Positions 33,500 to 45,820 are shown, numbered from the stretch's first letter. The stretch is 64,000 bases of DNA from Orobanche coerulescens (GCA_033398695.1 CM065802.1:150770096-150834095), one strand, 5' to 3'. The notes: generated by a model not told the origin, from the sequence alone. Numbers and translations are program-made.

Positions 33500-36400
33500 C
33501 CCCGAAAATAAGGGGTAAACAACTCGGGATATCTCTTGCATGCTATCCTCAGTTTCCCATGTAGCCTCCTCGACTCCGTGTCGTGACCACTGAAACTTCA
33601 GTCGGGGAATCATCTTATTCCTCAATCGTTCGATTCTCCTCTCGAGTATCTGTACGGGACATTCCTCATAAGAATGATCATCGGCTAACTCGATCTCTTC
33701 GAACTGAAGTATGTGGCTTGGATCAGCAACATACTTCCTGAACTGGGAAACATGAAACACGTTATGAATTCGACTCAAAGTTGGTGGTAACGACAGATGA
33801 TAGGCTAGATCGCCTGCAAGTTCCAAAATCTCAAACGGTCCAACATACCTCGGACTTAGCTTGCCTTTCTTCCCAAAATGAAAAACACCTCGAGTAGGAG
33901 ACACTTTCACTAGCACATGATCGCCAACCTTGAACTCGAGAGGTCGTGGACGGTTGTATGCATAAGATTCCTGCCGGCTCTGAGCCGTTAACAAATGACT
34001 CCTAATCAAAGCGATTTTCTCACGGGCTGCTAACAACATATCCGGTCCCAAAGATGCAGATAGGTCATCCCAACACAAAGGGACCTACAACGAAGGCCAT
34101 CAATGCCTAATAAGGTGCCATCTGAATCGAAGCATGCCAACTATTATTATAGGTGAATTCTACCAAAGGTAGTTGGGCTTCCCACTCGTCCTTCCAATTG
34201 AGAGCACATGCCCTTAACATATCTTCTAGAGTTTGGATAGTCCTCTCGGACTAGCCATCGGTCTGAGGATGAAATGTCATACTGAAGTTCAACTGCGTAC
34301 CCATCGCACGATGAACTGCTTTCCATAAATGTGGCAGGAACCGCCCATGATGATCCGATACGATACTCTTGGGGGTACCATGTAACCTTACAATTTCTTT
34401 AATGAATAGCTGGGCCAACCGCTTGGGACCCCATGTGTCCTTAATCTCCAAGAAGTGGGCTGATTTGGTCAGACAATCCACAATCACCCAAATGGTATTC
34501 ATACCTCGACGGCTCGTCGACAAGTTAGTGATAAAATCCATCGATATGTCCTCCCATTTCTATTCGGGAATCGGGAGTGGTTTCAACATAACTGTTGCTG
34601 ATGCTCAATCTTAACCTGCTAAGAGGTCAAACATCTCGAAACGAATTCTGTAACTTCTCGTTTCATATTGCCCCACCAATAACATTGCTTTAAATCTTTA
34701 TACATCTTGCTAGACCCCGGGTGAATGGAGTATGGGGTAGCATGAGCCTCTCTCAGGATAGATTTTTCCAAATCTTCATCTACCGGTACATATACTCGAT
34801 TCCTGAAACGTATTAGTCCATCCTCGTGGATCACAAATCTAGGAGCTTTCCCTTGAGTTACTTCATTCCGAACCCGAGATAAGAATGGGTCTGTAACCCA
34901 CTTCGTTCTGATTATATCACCAAGGGACGACGAAATCTCAAGTGTGCAAAGTTGTCCCTGAACACACTGTAACCAGACTTCAATCCCCGATCTCATAAGA
35001 TCTAACTGCAATTCTCTTTGAGCTGTCAAGCGGCCAAGCATTTGCTCCTGTATTGTCTTACGACTTAGGGCATCAGCAACTACATTTGCCTCCCCCGGAT
35101 GGTATAATATCTCAATGTCATAATCTTTAATCAGTTCTAGCCACCTCCTATGTGTCATAGTCAGCTCCTTCTGAGTAAAAATATATTTCAGGCTCTTATG
35201 ATCAGTAAAAATCTGACAAGTGATTCCATACAAGTAGTGGTGCCAAATCTTCAAAGCAAACACCACGGCTGCTAACTCCAAATCGTGGGTCGGGTAGTTG
35301 ACTTCTAGGGTCGCAATTGTCTCGATGTATAGGCAATCATTTTTCAGTTCTGCATCAACATACATCTGAGGCCCTGTCTTGATGCATCACTATACACCAC
35401 GAATCCTTCAGTCCCCTGTGGTAGGACTAAGACTGGTGCCGAAATTAATCGACTCTTGAGTTCGTCAAAGCTTTATTGACATGATTATGACCATGTATAC
35501 TTCTTATCTTTCCTTAATAGATTAGTCAATAGTTGAGCAATTTTGGAGAAGCCTTCCACAAACCGTCTGTAATAACCTGCCAAACCGAGGAAAGTACGAA
35601 CATCCTTCATATTTTTCAGAGATAGCCAATCCCGGATAGCCTCTATATTTTGTGGGTCCACACTAACCCCATCCATCGATATCACATGCCCAAGAAAAGT
35701 AACTTTATACATCCAAAACTCGCATTTGGAAAATTTTTCATAGAGTTGTTCTCGTCTCAGCGCATCAAGAATCTGATGGAGGTGACACTCGTGTTGTTCA
35801 CGATTACGGGAGTAAATCAAAATGTTGTCAATGAAAACAACCACAAATATATCCAGAAAGTCAATGAAAACTCGAATCATTAATTCCATGAACATCGTCG
35901 GTGCGTTAGTCAGTCCAAACGGCATCATCACGAACTCATAATGCCCATAACGATTACGAAAGGCTGTCTTCGAAATATCGGATTCTCGAATCCTCAGTTG
36001 ATGATAGCCGGATCTTAAGTCGATCTTAGAAAATACAGCGGCGCCTTGGAATTGGTCCAACAAATCATCAATACGAGGCAATACTGGTGCTCCCCAAGGG
36101 GACGCACTGGGTCGAATATAACCCTTCTCGGTCAAATCCTCAAGCTATTTCTTTAACTCCTGTATCTCGGTTAGAGCCATGCGATACGGTGCCTTTGAAA
36201 GCGGGGATGTACCTGGATCTAACTCAATGGTAAACTCCACCTCACGGTGTGGAGGCAAGCCTGACAACTCATCTGGAAAAACATCTGGATAGTCTAGGAC
36301 CACAGGAATATCGGCCAATTCAGCTGGTCGATCCACTGTCTTGGTCATGTAACCAATAACCAACAAATCCCGATTAAGCAGTTTCACTGCTTTCATAGAG

Positions 36401-36780
36401 CTGATGATTCTCCCGGAATGGATGGATTATCACCCTGAAAAATGTACTCGAAACCATCATCATAAGTGAAGGTCACCATCCGCTTGCGGATGCTTAGTAT
36501 GGCATCATTACGATCCATCCAATTGATACCTAAGATCACATCATCTTTGGGTAATTCAACCACAATCAAGTCTGACAACCACTCACGGTCGTTCATGCGA
36601 ATCGGACAGTTCTGCACTTCACGATTCCCAACAATTCTTCTACCATCAGGTAGACCAATCACATAAGGTTCACAATCGATAACATGATCTAATTGTAAAC
36701 AACTCAAACAAGAATCAGATATAAAGGAGTGCGAAACACCAATATAAAAAAGAACACAAACAGGATGAGAGTGGATCCGA
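33500..36780 (-). pseudogene. pol: E pol: protease, RT, RNase H, integrase, chromodomain; broken
   Basis: Reading right to left. Protease is near 36740, where the catalytic DTGASHSF block reads YIGVSHSF, so the active Asp is lost. The [13 protein letters not shown] block follows. RT spans about 36390-35490 with [20 protein letters not shown]; its catalytic FIDDILIYS reads FIDNILIYS (second Asp to Asn). RNase H is near 35370-35020, with an earlier break around 35370-35480. The integrase zinc finger and core (VIVDCLTKSAHFLEIK) are at 34690-34250. The C-terminal GPY/F-like and chromodomain-like tail (FQWSRHGVEEATWETE) is at 34078-33530. Several stops and shifts separate these pieces. Confidence 0.9.
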
Positions 36781-36789
36781 ATGTACCTG

Positions 36790-37825
36790 CGATCATGCTA
36801 GCATCGAGATTGTCGACCTTCTTCATCTCGTAAATTCTGGGCTTTGCAGCTCCGGTACCAGATGTACCAGCTTGACTTCCAAGACCCATCCCTCTGTTTG
36901 CCCCGGTAGTGTGATGCGAGGCAGATGAAGGTGCCCGATCCTGAACTGAGGATGAACTGGAGCATGAGAGGATACTGGTGTACGTCCCGGTCCACCTCTG
37001 CAAAAACGAGCACGATGCCCAGTAATTCCGCAAGTGTGGCAGCCAACGTCCGGCTTCAGACATTTGATGTTGACACGCCCCTGATCTCAGTTAAAACATA
37101 CAATAGACGAGTTGTTCGCTCGAGAATGTGAGCCTGCTGGTTTTGGCGCCATCGGTGGCCGCTCAGAAAGAGTTGGTACAGATTGGGGTTTCTTGAACAT
37201 TCCCCGTTTACTATCAGCCTGGGTCTGGTTCCTGGATCTCTTTTTATTGTTGGACTGTGGCTACTTTTTAGAAATCTCCTTTGCAGTAAGTTCATATTCC
37301 AAAGCTCTCTAGATCAATTCCGGTAGAGTCGTGCAGTGGTAATTAAGTAACCGCATCCTCATCCGGTGTTTAAGACTCTTGAGAAAGTACTTGATTTCAT
37401 GATATTCCGTCCGAACAATCGACGTAGAGAACGGAAGAAGTGCCTGAAATTTCTCAGCAATTGACATCACATCATCATCCTCAGACGGGTCTAGGTTCAG
37501 CAATTCTGCCAGCTTGGCCTCACGGAGTGGTCCTGGATAATAACGATCTAGCATGAGGTTCTTGAATTCCTCCCAAGTACAAACACCATCAGCTGGTCTC
37601 ACCGAAAGCCACCAAGTGTGGGTGCTCTTACTAAGGTAGTAAGCCACTACGGAGATGCGATTATCTTCCGGACATTCAACCACCTCGAACAATTTCTCAA
37701 AATGTTCGATCCAGTTCACAATATCAGCAGGCTCAGAGGAGCCTTCAAAGGTCGGAGGTCACTAATGAGAGATGTCGCTAATAATCCGACTCACGGGTCC
37801 GCTGTGCACCGGAGGTGGTGGATGA
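36790..37825 (-). pseudogene. gag: E gag, broken and truncated
   Basis: From 37719 down to 37309 the frame has NWIEHFEKLFEVVECPEDN, WWLSVRPADG and REAKLAELLNLDPSEDDDV, the capsid-domain pattern of A2. The knuckle region (36990-37070) is frameshifted and lacks a clean CCHC. Upstream of 37760 the frame breaks. C's LTR begins at 37826, so the N-terminus is missing. Confidence 0.85.
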
Positions 37826-38173
37826 TGTAATACCCACGATTTTCATTCCGGTTATTTAGGATTTTTCTTCGGATATTTCCCGGTTGTCGAGCGCTGGTAT
37901 TATTTTTCTCGACTACTAATTTTGGATTTATGGCCGTATGGGGTGATTTGTTATCCGTTGTTTTCATTCCAGATGGATGTTGTTGTCCCTGAGCGTTGGT
38001 CATGTTCGCTCTGTGTGTTTTCGGAAAATCCAGTCGTCGAGTCATGACGGCTGGGCACTGGCCGGACGGGTGCGGGCACTGTCTGGACGGGTGCGGGCAC
38101 TGGCCGGACGAGTGCGGGCACTGGTTGGGCAGGTGCGACAAGAACCGTCATAACGCACGCCACAGTCGGAAGG

Positions 38174-38362
38174 TTGCGCGCGCTAACTTGGCAGGAGTAG
38201 CGCACGCTATTCGTCCGACCAGCGCACGCTATCGGGCTGGCCAGAGAGGTTTTCGAGGTTCTGGACTCGGGGAGGATCGGCAGGTAGCGCACGCTACTGT
38301 CGGTCGCTGCGCGCTCTAATCGGCAGGTGTAGCACGCGCTATTGGCTGACCAGCGCACGCTA
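38174..38362 (+). repeat. Palindromic TAGCGCACGCTA array, C 5' LTR
   Basis: Unit starts at 38174, 38198, 38220, 38285, 38307, 38330 and 38351. Gaps are 24, 22, 65, 22, 23, 21 (65 is about three turns of 22). Looser units continue to about 38555. Confidence 0.88.
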
Positions 38363-38567
38363 CCTAGCCGAGCAGTCTAGTCTAGGGGGGTTCTGGACGG
38401 ACCGGCTGGCGCACGCAAGGCCCTGCGCAGCGCGCGCTACCGCGGTCCGACAGGAAGGTTCTGGACAGCAGGATAGGTCAACGCAGGCCCCGGCCGAACA
38501 CTCTCGACCATGACCGCCCGTTAGCGCATGCTAACTCAGCAGCCTAGCGCACACTAGGCTGCACCAG

Positions 38568-38576
38568 TATAAATAT
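38568..38576 (+). promoter_or_regulatory. TATA box, C 5' LTR
   Basis: TATAAATAT directly after the array; the same box is at 44144-44152 in the 3' LTR. A T/C-rich tract follows, as in C'. Confidence 0.65.
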
Positions 38577-40751
38577 GACCGAGAAGTCATATTTTCACTC
38601 GTTTTTTATTTCCTATCTTTCCTGCCCGCGGCTGGAGTCTTGGAGAAGTCGAAGATCTGTTGTTATACTATGAATCCATGAAGTTATGGAGTTCATATCA
38701 TCGATTGATCATTCCATAACATCCTTCAATCCAGCGAATCAAAGTTAGTTTTCCTAAAACCTTAGTTTTTGGGAAATTGGGGGTTTTGCTTGATTTCACC
38801 CGTTTGATCCGTAATAACTTAGATTAGTGATGGATTATTGATTATTAAGTTATGTCCTACGAATTTCCTTGTTGTTCCATGGTTTGATTCCTAAATATTC
38901 GTCGTTTTATTGAGTTCCTAATCAACGCCTTGAAGGTGTCCGGTGAAAGTTCTTAGAGGGGGGTCTTGAGCGTTCTACGATTATTCTTCCTCATACGATC
39001 ACTGATTATTTATGACATGATGTTATGGTCAGGTTTCTTACGAAGAACTCGAGTCGGAACTCTTCCGTTCGTCGTTTCCCAATCGGTTGTGTTACCGTTA
39101 TTTCCGCCGGAGAATTGTAGGTGTTCAAGATTACCCGGTTGAGCCGTGTTCGTCGGAGTATCCGGTATCGATTATCGAGGCAAGTATCTTGCCCATACAT
39201 TACGTGTTTTTTGGATATAATGGTTGGTAATCGACGATATGTGCTAAATAAATGTTTACAACCATTTCTCAAAAGAATCGGTATATTTAAAATCATGGTT
39301 TTCTTAAAAGACGACTCTTGTGTTCGGGATTTAATGTGCTTAATTGACTATGTGTGTTAGTGTTGAGTATAGGATCTCCTTACTTTCGGATGATGTCATT
39401 ATGTGTGATTATGTCGTCGGTAATTTAAGGTTCAATCATTTTGTTAAGAATTGTGAGTGGAGTCGTGTGGTTATCGGTGAATGTGTGAGTTGTGTGATAT
39501 TGGTTGTGTCGTTTGGTGTTGTTGAGATAAGTGTGCTTCTTTGTGGATAGTATTAATTCTGGGTCATAAGTATGTGTTGGATAGTTTGGCCATTCTAGCA
39601 AAATACCTCGACTATATATATATTGTGATTGACTCTTGAGGATTGTGGTTTTGGAAATGAGAACTGATGAGAGTTGTAAGGTTTTTCTCGGGTACTCTCA
39701 CTCGGGATTGACTCGACGGGGTCACACGGGGACCTGGTGGCTGGACCGGGTCGCGAGAGTTACTTTCGAGTGGGCATTCTCACTTGGGGTGGCTCGACGG
39801 GGCGCACAGGGACTTGGTGGCTTGAGGGCCGGACCGGGTCGCGAGAATTGCCAGAGTGTTTGTACTGATGATTAATTGTGATATGTCTGGAATATCACAA
39901 TGCTTGGTGCTCGAGATCGAGAGACATTATATATCGAGTCTTGGTGTTTGGCTAAAATGGCATAAGAATAATGTATTATGTGTAATGTGTCTTTGGAAGT
40001 AAATTGAAGTTGATGATCGGGTCGTGGACCCTGTGTTTTTTGACCGGAATGGTTGGGTCGTGGACCCTGTGTTTTGATAACGGATTTGCATTTTGGAAAA
40101 TGAACTCTGGGGCTGTGACCCTAAGTGGCTTTCGAGGAATTAAGAACTTTTCAATCACAATTGTTATCAAAACTCCCGAGATTTGGAAGTGTTTTCAAAG
40201 TGCTTTCTTGTTTCGCTTCTACTTTCAAGACTTGAACTATTTTTAATTAAACAAAATATCTCGGGAAGTCTTTCGTTGTATTCTCGGAATGTGTTGTGTA
40301 TAGCTCGTATTCGCACTTTATACTTGTACTAGCAAAACAGTGGAGTTTTGCTAACCCCCGAGTATTCGGGGGTGGATGTCTGTTTTGCATCTAGGTACAT
40401 GCAGGTTTGGGAGCAAAACACAGGATCGGCGCGAAGGATGATGGAAGGCGAATGATACTAATCACACGAAGGCCAGATTTGGATGCAGTCAGTCGGAGTA
40501 CGTGTATGGTCTTTTCCGTTGTCGTACTTTTTGTCTGTGAGAGTATTTTACCCTTGCATGGGTATGAGTCGAGATAGAAATGTGTATTTTTGACTTGTAT
40601 GTTAGTGACGAAAGACCAAGTTGGTCTACGGATTTGGTATTTCATTATGTCGGTATGTAATGTATTGTGTTGTTTCGATGTCTAGCGTGGTGGATCCTCA
40701 CGGAGAGGTTTTGCGGCGTGTAATATTCCCGGTTTGATTATAGGGGAGACA

Positions 40752-42726
40752 CGACAATACCTGACTGGACCCGACAACCTAGGTTTCCGCAACCTAAGCT
40801 CCGATACGATAAATGGTCTGTCTAAGTCGTGTCGCGACGCGTCGTCTGTGATGTCGGCCGTGATTAGTATCGAGGTGCAGCCATCATCTTCGTGCGACCT
40901 GTGGATGTAAGTCTCCCTACTATATTGTGCCTTTTGATATACGAGCTTGTATGATTTTGTGTTGTGATGTGGAGTTTAAAGGTGATTTGTGATTACGTGG
41001 CCTATGTTTGTTTGATCCTCGTATGATGCTAGAATGAAAGTGGTGCCAACGTATATGTATATATACACACATCCTGATATAAGTCGTTTTTACAAGAGTA
41101 ATGGCCTTAGTGTGGTTACGCAAAGAAAAATTCATCAATGTGATATTTTAAAGCTTTACATGTTTTTGGGGACTCACGTAAATTTTGTTTTAAAAGATCC
41201 TCCAAAGGGAGGAAAAAGTTTGATTTTTGTATAATGACCTGAAGGCCGACTTTTTTTTGAGAATTCAAACTACCGATATTTTATTTTCATCTTGTATTAC
41301 AAGTTTTCAAAACACGATTTTTGAACTCAAATGAGGTCTACAAATTGTACTCAAGACGTGACTCTCGCTTTCAACCTTTCGACTTCATGGTTGTTAGTCA
41401 AGAAGTACATGATTATGTTCTTCTTGTTTGGGCAGTGTTGCCAGTTTTAGATTAAAACAGTGATGTGAATGCTAAGTCATTCGGTATGAGTTAAGATAGT
41501 TCTCTTTATTAATAGACGAGATTTCGATTTTGGATGACAGTTGTCTTTTGATGGTTACTCACGAGGTGCTGTAAGTATGTGAATCGATGGCATTTAGGTT
41601 CGTATGCTGCCGTTGTTCATTTGTAACTTTCGGTTCTAGTAATGTCGTATATATGTTCGCAATCATGTTGCTGAATTAGAGCAGTTAGCGCACGCTAAGT
41701 ACGAGGCTAGCGCGTGCTAATGTGGCATGAGTAGCGCACGTTAATGTTGTTGTAACGCGCGCTAATCAGCCTGGGCATAGGATGTGGAACCGCATTTTTA
41801 GCCGTTAGGTTTAACTTTCTGCAGTCAGTCATCTGTGACTGTATTATATATGTGTTATCTAGTGATGACAACTGTTGTGTGTGAATGTGTTATGACTTTT
41901 CGTAAGTGCTTGGTGATAATTGATTGTGTTTGATGAATTGATAAATTATGTCTGCTGTGTGTGTGTTCGAAAATGCTTTCCTGAAAAGTTTTATAAAGTT
42001 TCGACGGTTCAAGTAATTGGCGGCTTCGTATGAACTTTGGAAATCGTTTGAAATTTGCGGGCCGGCCTAGGATTCTCAAATAAAACCTCGACGATATTGA
42101 AAGAGTTGTTTTAAAGTACCTTGAACATTTTGTAAAATATTACCGTCGTTGATTTTTGTGTAGTGCTGGGAGAATTTTCGGAAATGATTTTTAACGTACT
42201 ATTGTATTTTCAAATAATTCGAGTACATGATTTCCAAAAATCTATCACACCAATTTTTTTTTTCAAAAACCAATACGATTTTTTTTCAAAAATATATAGT
42301 GAAAGATGGAAAATCTTACTCGATTTAAATTTCAAACTCGGATTTGGAAATGTTAGTGTATGTACGAATTGTTTGATGATCTTGCGTGTTTACTTTGTTT
42401 ATTATCAACGGTGACGATGATACGTAGTGGCATGGTGATTTTGATGATGCCGGTTACAAGGAATTATTGTTTTGCAAATAATTTTAAAATGGGACGGTTA
42501 AAGTCTTTTGTTTACAGGTTTTGATAAAACAGCCCGAGGTACCAACAATACTTTCAAAGTTTTATTTTGAATATCATCCAAATTCAAAGATTTTCAAAAG
42601 GATACCTCGTGGATTTTCTTATCGAGTTGTTATTAGTTAACTTATGTGGTATGTCGTGCTGAGTTGGCACCTTAGTATGTGGTTTTGCGAAGCTGTGCCA
42701 TCGTATTGAGTGAGAATCCGCTTAGT
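40752..42726 (+). other. C internal region, non-coding
   Basis: No protein recognised on either strand. A short second palindromic array is at 41686-41764. The rest is T/G-rich filler with no clear origin. Confidence 0.5.
41686..41764 (+). repeat. Four-unit palindromic array inside C
   Basis: TAGCGCACGCTA at 41686, TAGCGCGTGCTA at 41708, TAGCGCACGTTA at 41732 and TAACGCGCGCTA at 41753; gaps are 22, 24 and 21 bp. Confidence 0.85.
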
Positions 42727-42883
42727 ATGCCAAGGGACAGAGGACGTGGTCGTGACTACGGTACAGTTGGTTATGGAAATCAGATGCGGGACCAAGAGGA
42801 TATCGCCGGGAAGGTTGCTATTCCAGCACTTTGTTCTCGTTGTTTAGGTTTCGGGGACGAAACCTCTTTTAAAGGTGATATGA
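42727..42883 (+). pseudogene. Gag N-terminal scrap fused to Pol-end/polypurine block
   Basis: ATG at 42727 begins MPRDRGRGRDYG, the Arg/Gly-rich start common in Tekay-type Gag. About 115 bp later comes GGTTTCGGGGACGAAACCTC and TTTTAAAGGTGATA, the block that in A1 lies between the Pol stop and the 3' LTR. Everything from mid-Gag to the end of Pol is therefore missing. Confidence 0.55.
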
Positions 42884-43530
42884 TGTAATACCCATATTTT
42901 TTCGCTTCCATTTCGTTCGACCATATCGACTCGATTGTGTTCGTTGATGCTTCTGACCTTGTGTTGTTTCTCACTTTTGTCATTCGAGCGACTTCTGATA
43001 TTGTCCCAAATTGATCTGTATATCGTTGTGATCTTTCCAAGTTTGTATATCCTTGTGATCTTTCCAAGTTCGGATCAATTTCCTGTGAATAGTGTGCGAA
43101 ATTAACACCTCGTGGTTCCTACAAGTTATTGATGTCTTGATTTGAGGTGTGAACTTCAGAGTTTATCGTTGTTGTTCGATCATTGCTATTCGTTCGTCGT
43201 TGTCCAATCATTATTGTTTGATCTCGTAATTGTGATTATTGAACATCTGGGCCACTTCACAATTTCTATAAGTGTTGGAAAATTGTCTTCATATTTGATC
43301 TTCCAAATCCTTGAGTCATTGAGATTTCATACTTTTTCAGCGTTAAACTCGTGATTTGATTGTTCTACTACTCAGTTTTTTTATCAACCGTAGTGATTCA
43401 TGCTCGTTGCTTTTCGTAAGCATTCTTGCGTGTTGAATCGGAGCGTAGTAGCTTTATACTACATGGAGCTCTGCTGTGTTTTCGAGAGTCGCCTTGCTTT
43501 TATTTTAAGTTTCGGGACGAAACTTATTTT
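42884..43530 (+). repeat. H: LTR start of another family (partial)
   Basis: TGTAATACCCATATTTTTTCGC follows a polypurine-like tract, so it looks like the start of a 3' LTR unlike that of C. It ends, without a visible LTR end, at a second GTTTCGGGACGAAACT block (from 43510). Confidence 0.55.
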
Positions 43531-43543
43531 TAGGGGGATAGAA
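43531..43543 (+). other. C polypurine tract
   Basis: TAGGGGGATAGAA directly before the C 3' LTR and after TTTCGGGACGAAAC. Confidence 0.7.
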
Positions 43544-45273
43544 TGTAATACCCACGATTTTCGTTCCGGTTATTTAGGATTTTTCTTCGAATATTTCCCG
43601 GTTGTCGAGCGCTGGTATTATTTTTCTCGACTACTAATTTTGGATTTATGGCCGTATGGGCTGATTTGTTATCTGTTGTTTTCATTCCGAATGGATGTTG
43701 TTGTCCTCGAGCGTTGGTTGTGTTCATTCTGTGCGTTTTTGGAAAATCGAGTCATCGAGTCATGACGGCTGGGCACTGGCCGGACGGGTGCGGGCACTGG
43801 CCGGACGAGTGCGGGTACTGGCTGGGCAGGTGCGGCAGGAACCGTCATAGTGCACGCCACAGTCGGAAGGCTGCGCGCGCTAATCGGCAGGTGTAGCGCG
43901 CGCTATCGGCCGACCAGCGCACGCTACCTGGCCGAGCAGTCTAGTCTAGGGGGTTCTGAACGGACCGGCTAGCGCACGCAAGGCCCTGCGCAGCGCGCGC
44001 TACCGCGGTCGGACAGGAAGGTTCTGGACAGCAGGACAGGTCGGCAGGATAGGTCAACGCGGGCCCCGGCCGAACATTCTCGACCATTACCGCTCGTTAG
44101 CGCACGCTAGCTCGGCAGCCTAGCGCACGCTAGGCTGCACCAGTATAAATATGACCGAGCAGTCATATTTTCACTCGTTTTTCATTTCCTATCTTTCCTG
44201 TCCGTTGCTGGAGTCTTGGAGAAGTCGAAGATATATTGTTATACTATGAATCCATGAAGTTATGGAGTTCATATCATCGATTGACCATTCCATAACATCC
44301 TTCAATCCAGCGAATCAAGGTTAGTTTTCCTAAAACCTTAGTTTTTGGGAAATTGGGGGTTTTGCTTGATTTCACCTGTTTGATTCGTAATAACTTAGAT
44401 TAGTGATGGATTATTGATTATTAAGTTATGTCCTACGAATTTCCTTGTTGTTCCATGGTTTGATTCCTAAATATTCGTCGTTTTGTTGAGTTCCTAATCA
44501 ACGCCTTGAAGGTGTCCGATGAAAGTTCTTAGAGGGGGGTTTTGAGCGTTCTACGATTATTCTTCCTCGTACGATTGTTAATTATTTATGACATGATGTT
44601 AGGGTCAGGTTTCTTGCGAAGAACTCGAGTCGGAACTCTTCCGTTCGTCATTTCCCTATCGGTTGTGTTACCGTTATTTCTGCCGGAGAATTGTAGGTGT
44701 TCGAGATTACCCGGTTGAGCCCCCTCGGAGTATCCGGTATCGATTATCGAGACAAGTATCTTGACCATACATTACGTGTTTTGTGGATATAATGGTTGGT
44801 AATCGACGATATGTGCTAAATGAATGTTTACAACCATTTCTCAAAAGAATCGGTATATTTACAATCATGGTTTTCTTAAAAGACGACTCTTGTGTTCGGG
44901 ATTTAATGTGCTTAATTTACTATGTGTATTAGTGTTGAGTATAGGATCTCCTTACTTACGGGTGATGTCATTATGTGTGATTATATCATCGGTAATTTAA
45001 GGTTCAATCCTTCTGTTAAGAATTGTGCGTGAAGTCATGTGGTTCTCGGTGAATGTGTGAGTTGTGTGATATTGATTGTGTCGTTCGATGTTGTTGAGAT
45101 AAGTGTACTACTTTGTGAATAGTATTAATTCTGGGTCGTAAGTATGTGTTGGATAGTTTGACCATTCTAGCAAAATACCTCGACTATATATATATATATA
45201 TTGTGATTGACTCTTGAGGATTGTGGTTTTGGAAATGAGAACTGATGAGAGTTGTAAGGTTTTTCTTGGGTAC
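43544..45273 (+). repeat. C 3' LTR, truncated by F
   Basis: Matches 37826 to about 39690. Its palindromic array (units at 43872, 43894 and 43915, spacing 22 and 21) lacks about 133 bp present in the 5' copy. TATA at 44144-44152. Cut at 45273 (..GGGTACT) by F. Confidence 0.85.
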
Positions 45274-45811
45274 TGTAATACCCGTCATTTTCATACTGTA
45301 ATATTATTATTAATAATAATATTATAATTCATTTCATTTTATTTAATTTCATTTATAGGATCATGAACATTTATTTTGACGTATCACAAGTCCTAACCCC
45401 AATCATTTCATCATATATTCAAGTTGTCATTATTTATATTATAATAGTATCATTAATTATTCGAGTATAAGACTAACACTATCATTAATATTATCATTAT
45501 TATTATTAATACCATTTTTATTAAGTATTTATATTATTATTATTATCTTTATTATTTTCAGATTTTTATTATCAATATTTCCAATTAATTGTTATTCTAC
45601 ATTTACTATTATTATTATTATTATTATTATACTATTTATATTTTAACCATGAGTTAGAATTTAACCAAACTATGATTTAATTTAATTAACCACACTAATC
45701 GCAGTTAAGAATCCTCTTTTCCCATTCATCACAAGTTTCACTTCATCAAAACTCCTCAATGTTTATCAACATACAAATCCTAATTCACCTAAAACACTTA
45801 AAAATCTAGGC

Positions 45812-45820
45812 CTATAAATA
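45812..45820 (+). promoter_or_regulatory. TATA box, F 5' LTR
   Basis: CTATAAATA, about 540 bp from the LTR start, followed by an A/C-rich leader. Confidence 0.55.

Larger units (their letters stand above)
33474..37825 (-). mobile_element. E: chromovirus internal region, minus strand, gag end cut by C
   Basis: Polypurine tract (CCTTTTAAGGGGGGAGTA on the minus strand, 33474-33491), then pol and gag running leftward-to-start at the right. Order and motifs match A1. The gag N-terminus, primer site and 5' LTR are beyond C, outside the window. Confidence 0.9.
37826..40751 (+). repeat. C 5' LTR (right end approximate)
   Basis: The first 1.73 kb match 43544-45273. Its end is placed near GTAATATTCCCGG..GGGGAGACA by likeness to the end of D (16971-16999). 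The end cannot be checked against the 3' copy, which is cut. It contains a GC-rich tandem pair (CTCGACGGGG at 39712 and 39793). Confidence 0.7.
37826..45273 (+). mobile_element. C: chromovirus-like LTR element without visible pol, 3' LTR cut by F
   Basis: Two copies of one LTR start (TGTAATACCCACGATTTTC, at 37826 and 43544) lie 5.7 kb apart, the second right after a polypurine tract. Between the LTRs I see no protease, RT or integrase. There is only a short gag-like N-terminus joined to a Pol-end/polypurine-tract block (42727-42884). C may be a large non-autonomous derivative, or two LTR elements merged. No clear primer site was found. Confidence 0.7.

Noticed and set aside
37951..38358. 135-codon minus-strand frame and its counterpart at 43669-43860
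   Set aside because: Spans LTR start and array; the PVPALVRPVPAPV pattern comes from a short DNA repeat (GGGCACTGGCCGGACGGGTGC type).
40004..42414. Several 60-85 codon frames in the C LTR end and internal region
   Set aside because: No motif and not kept in the partner LTR where comparison is possible.
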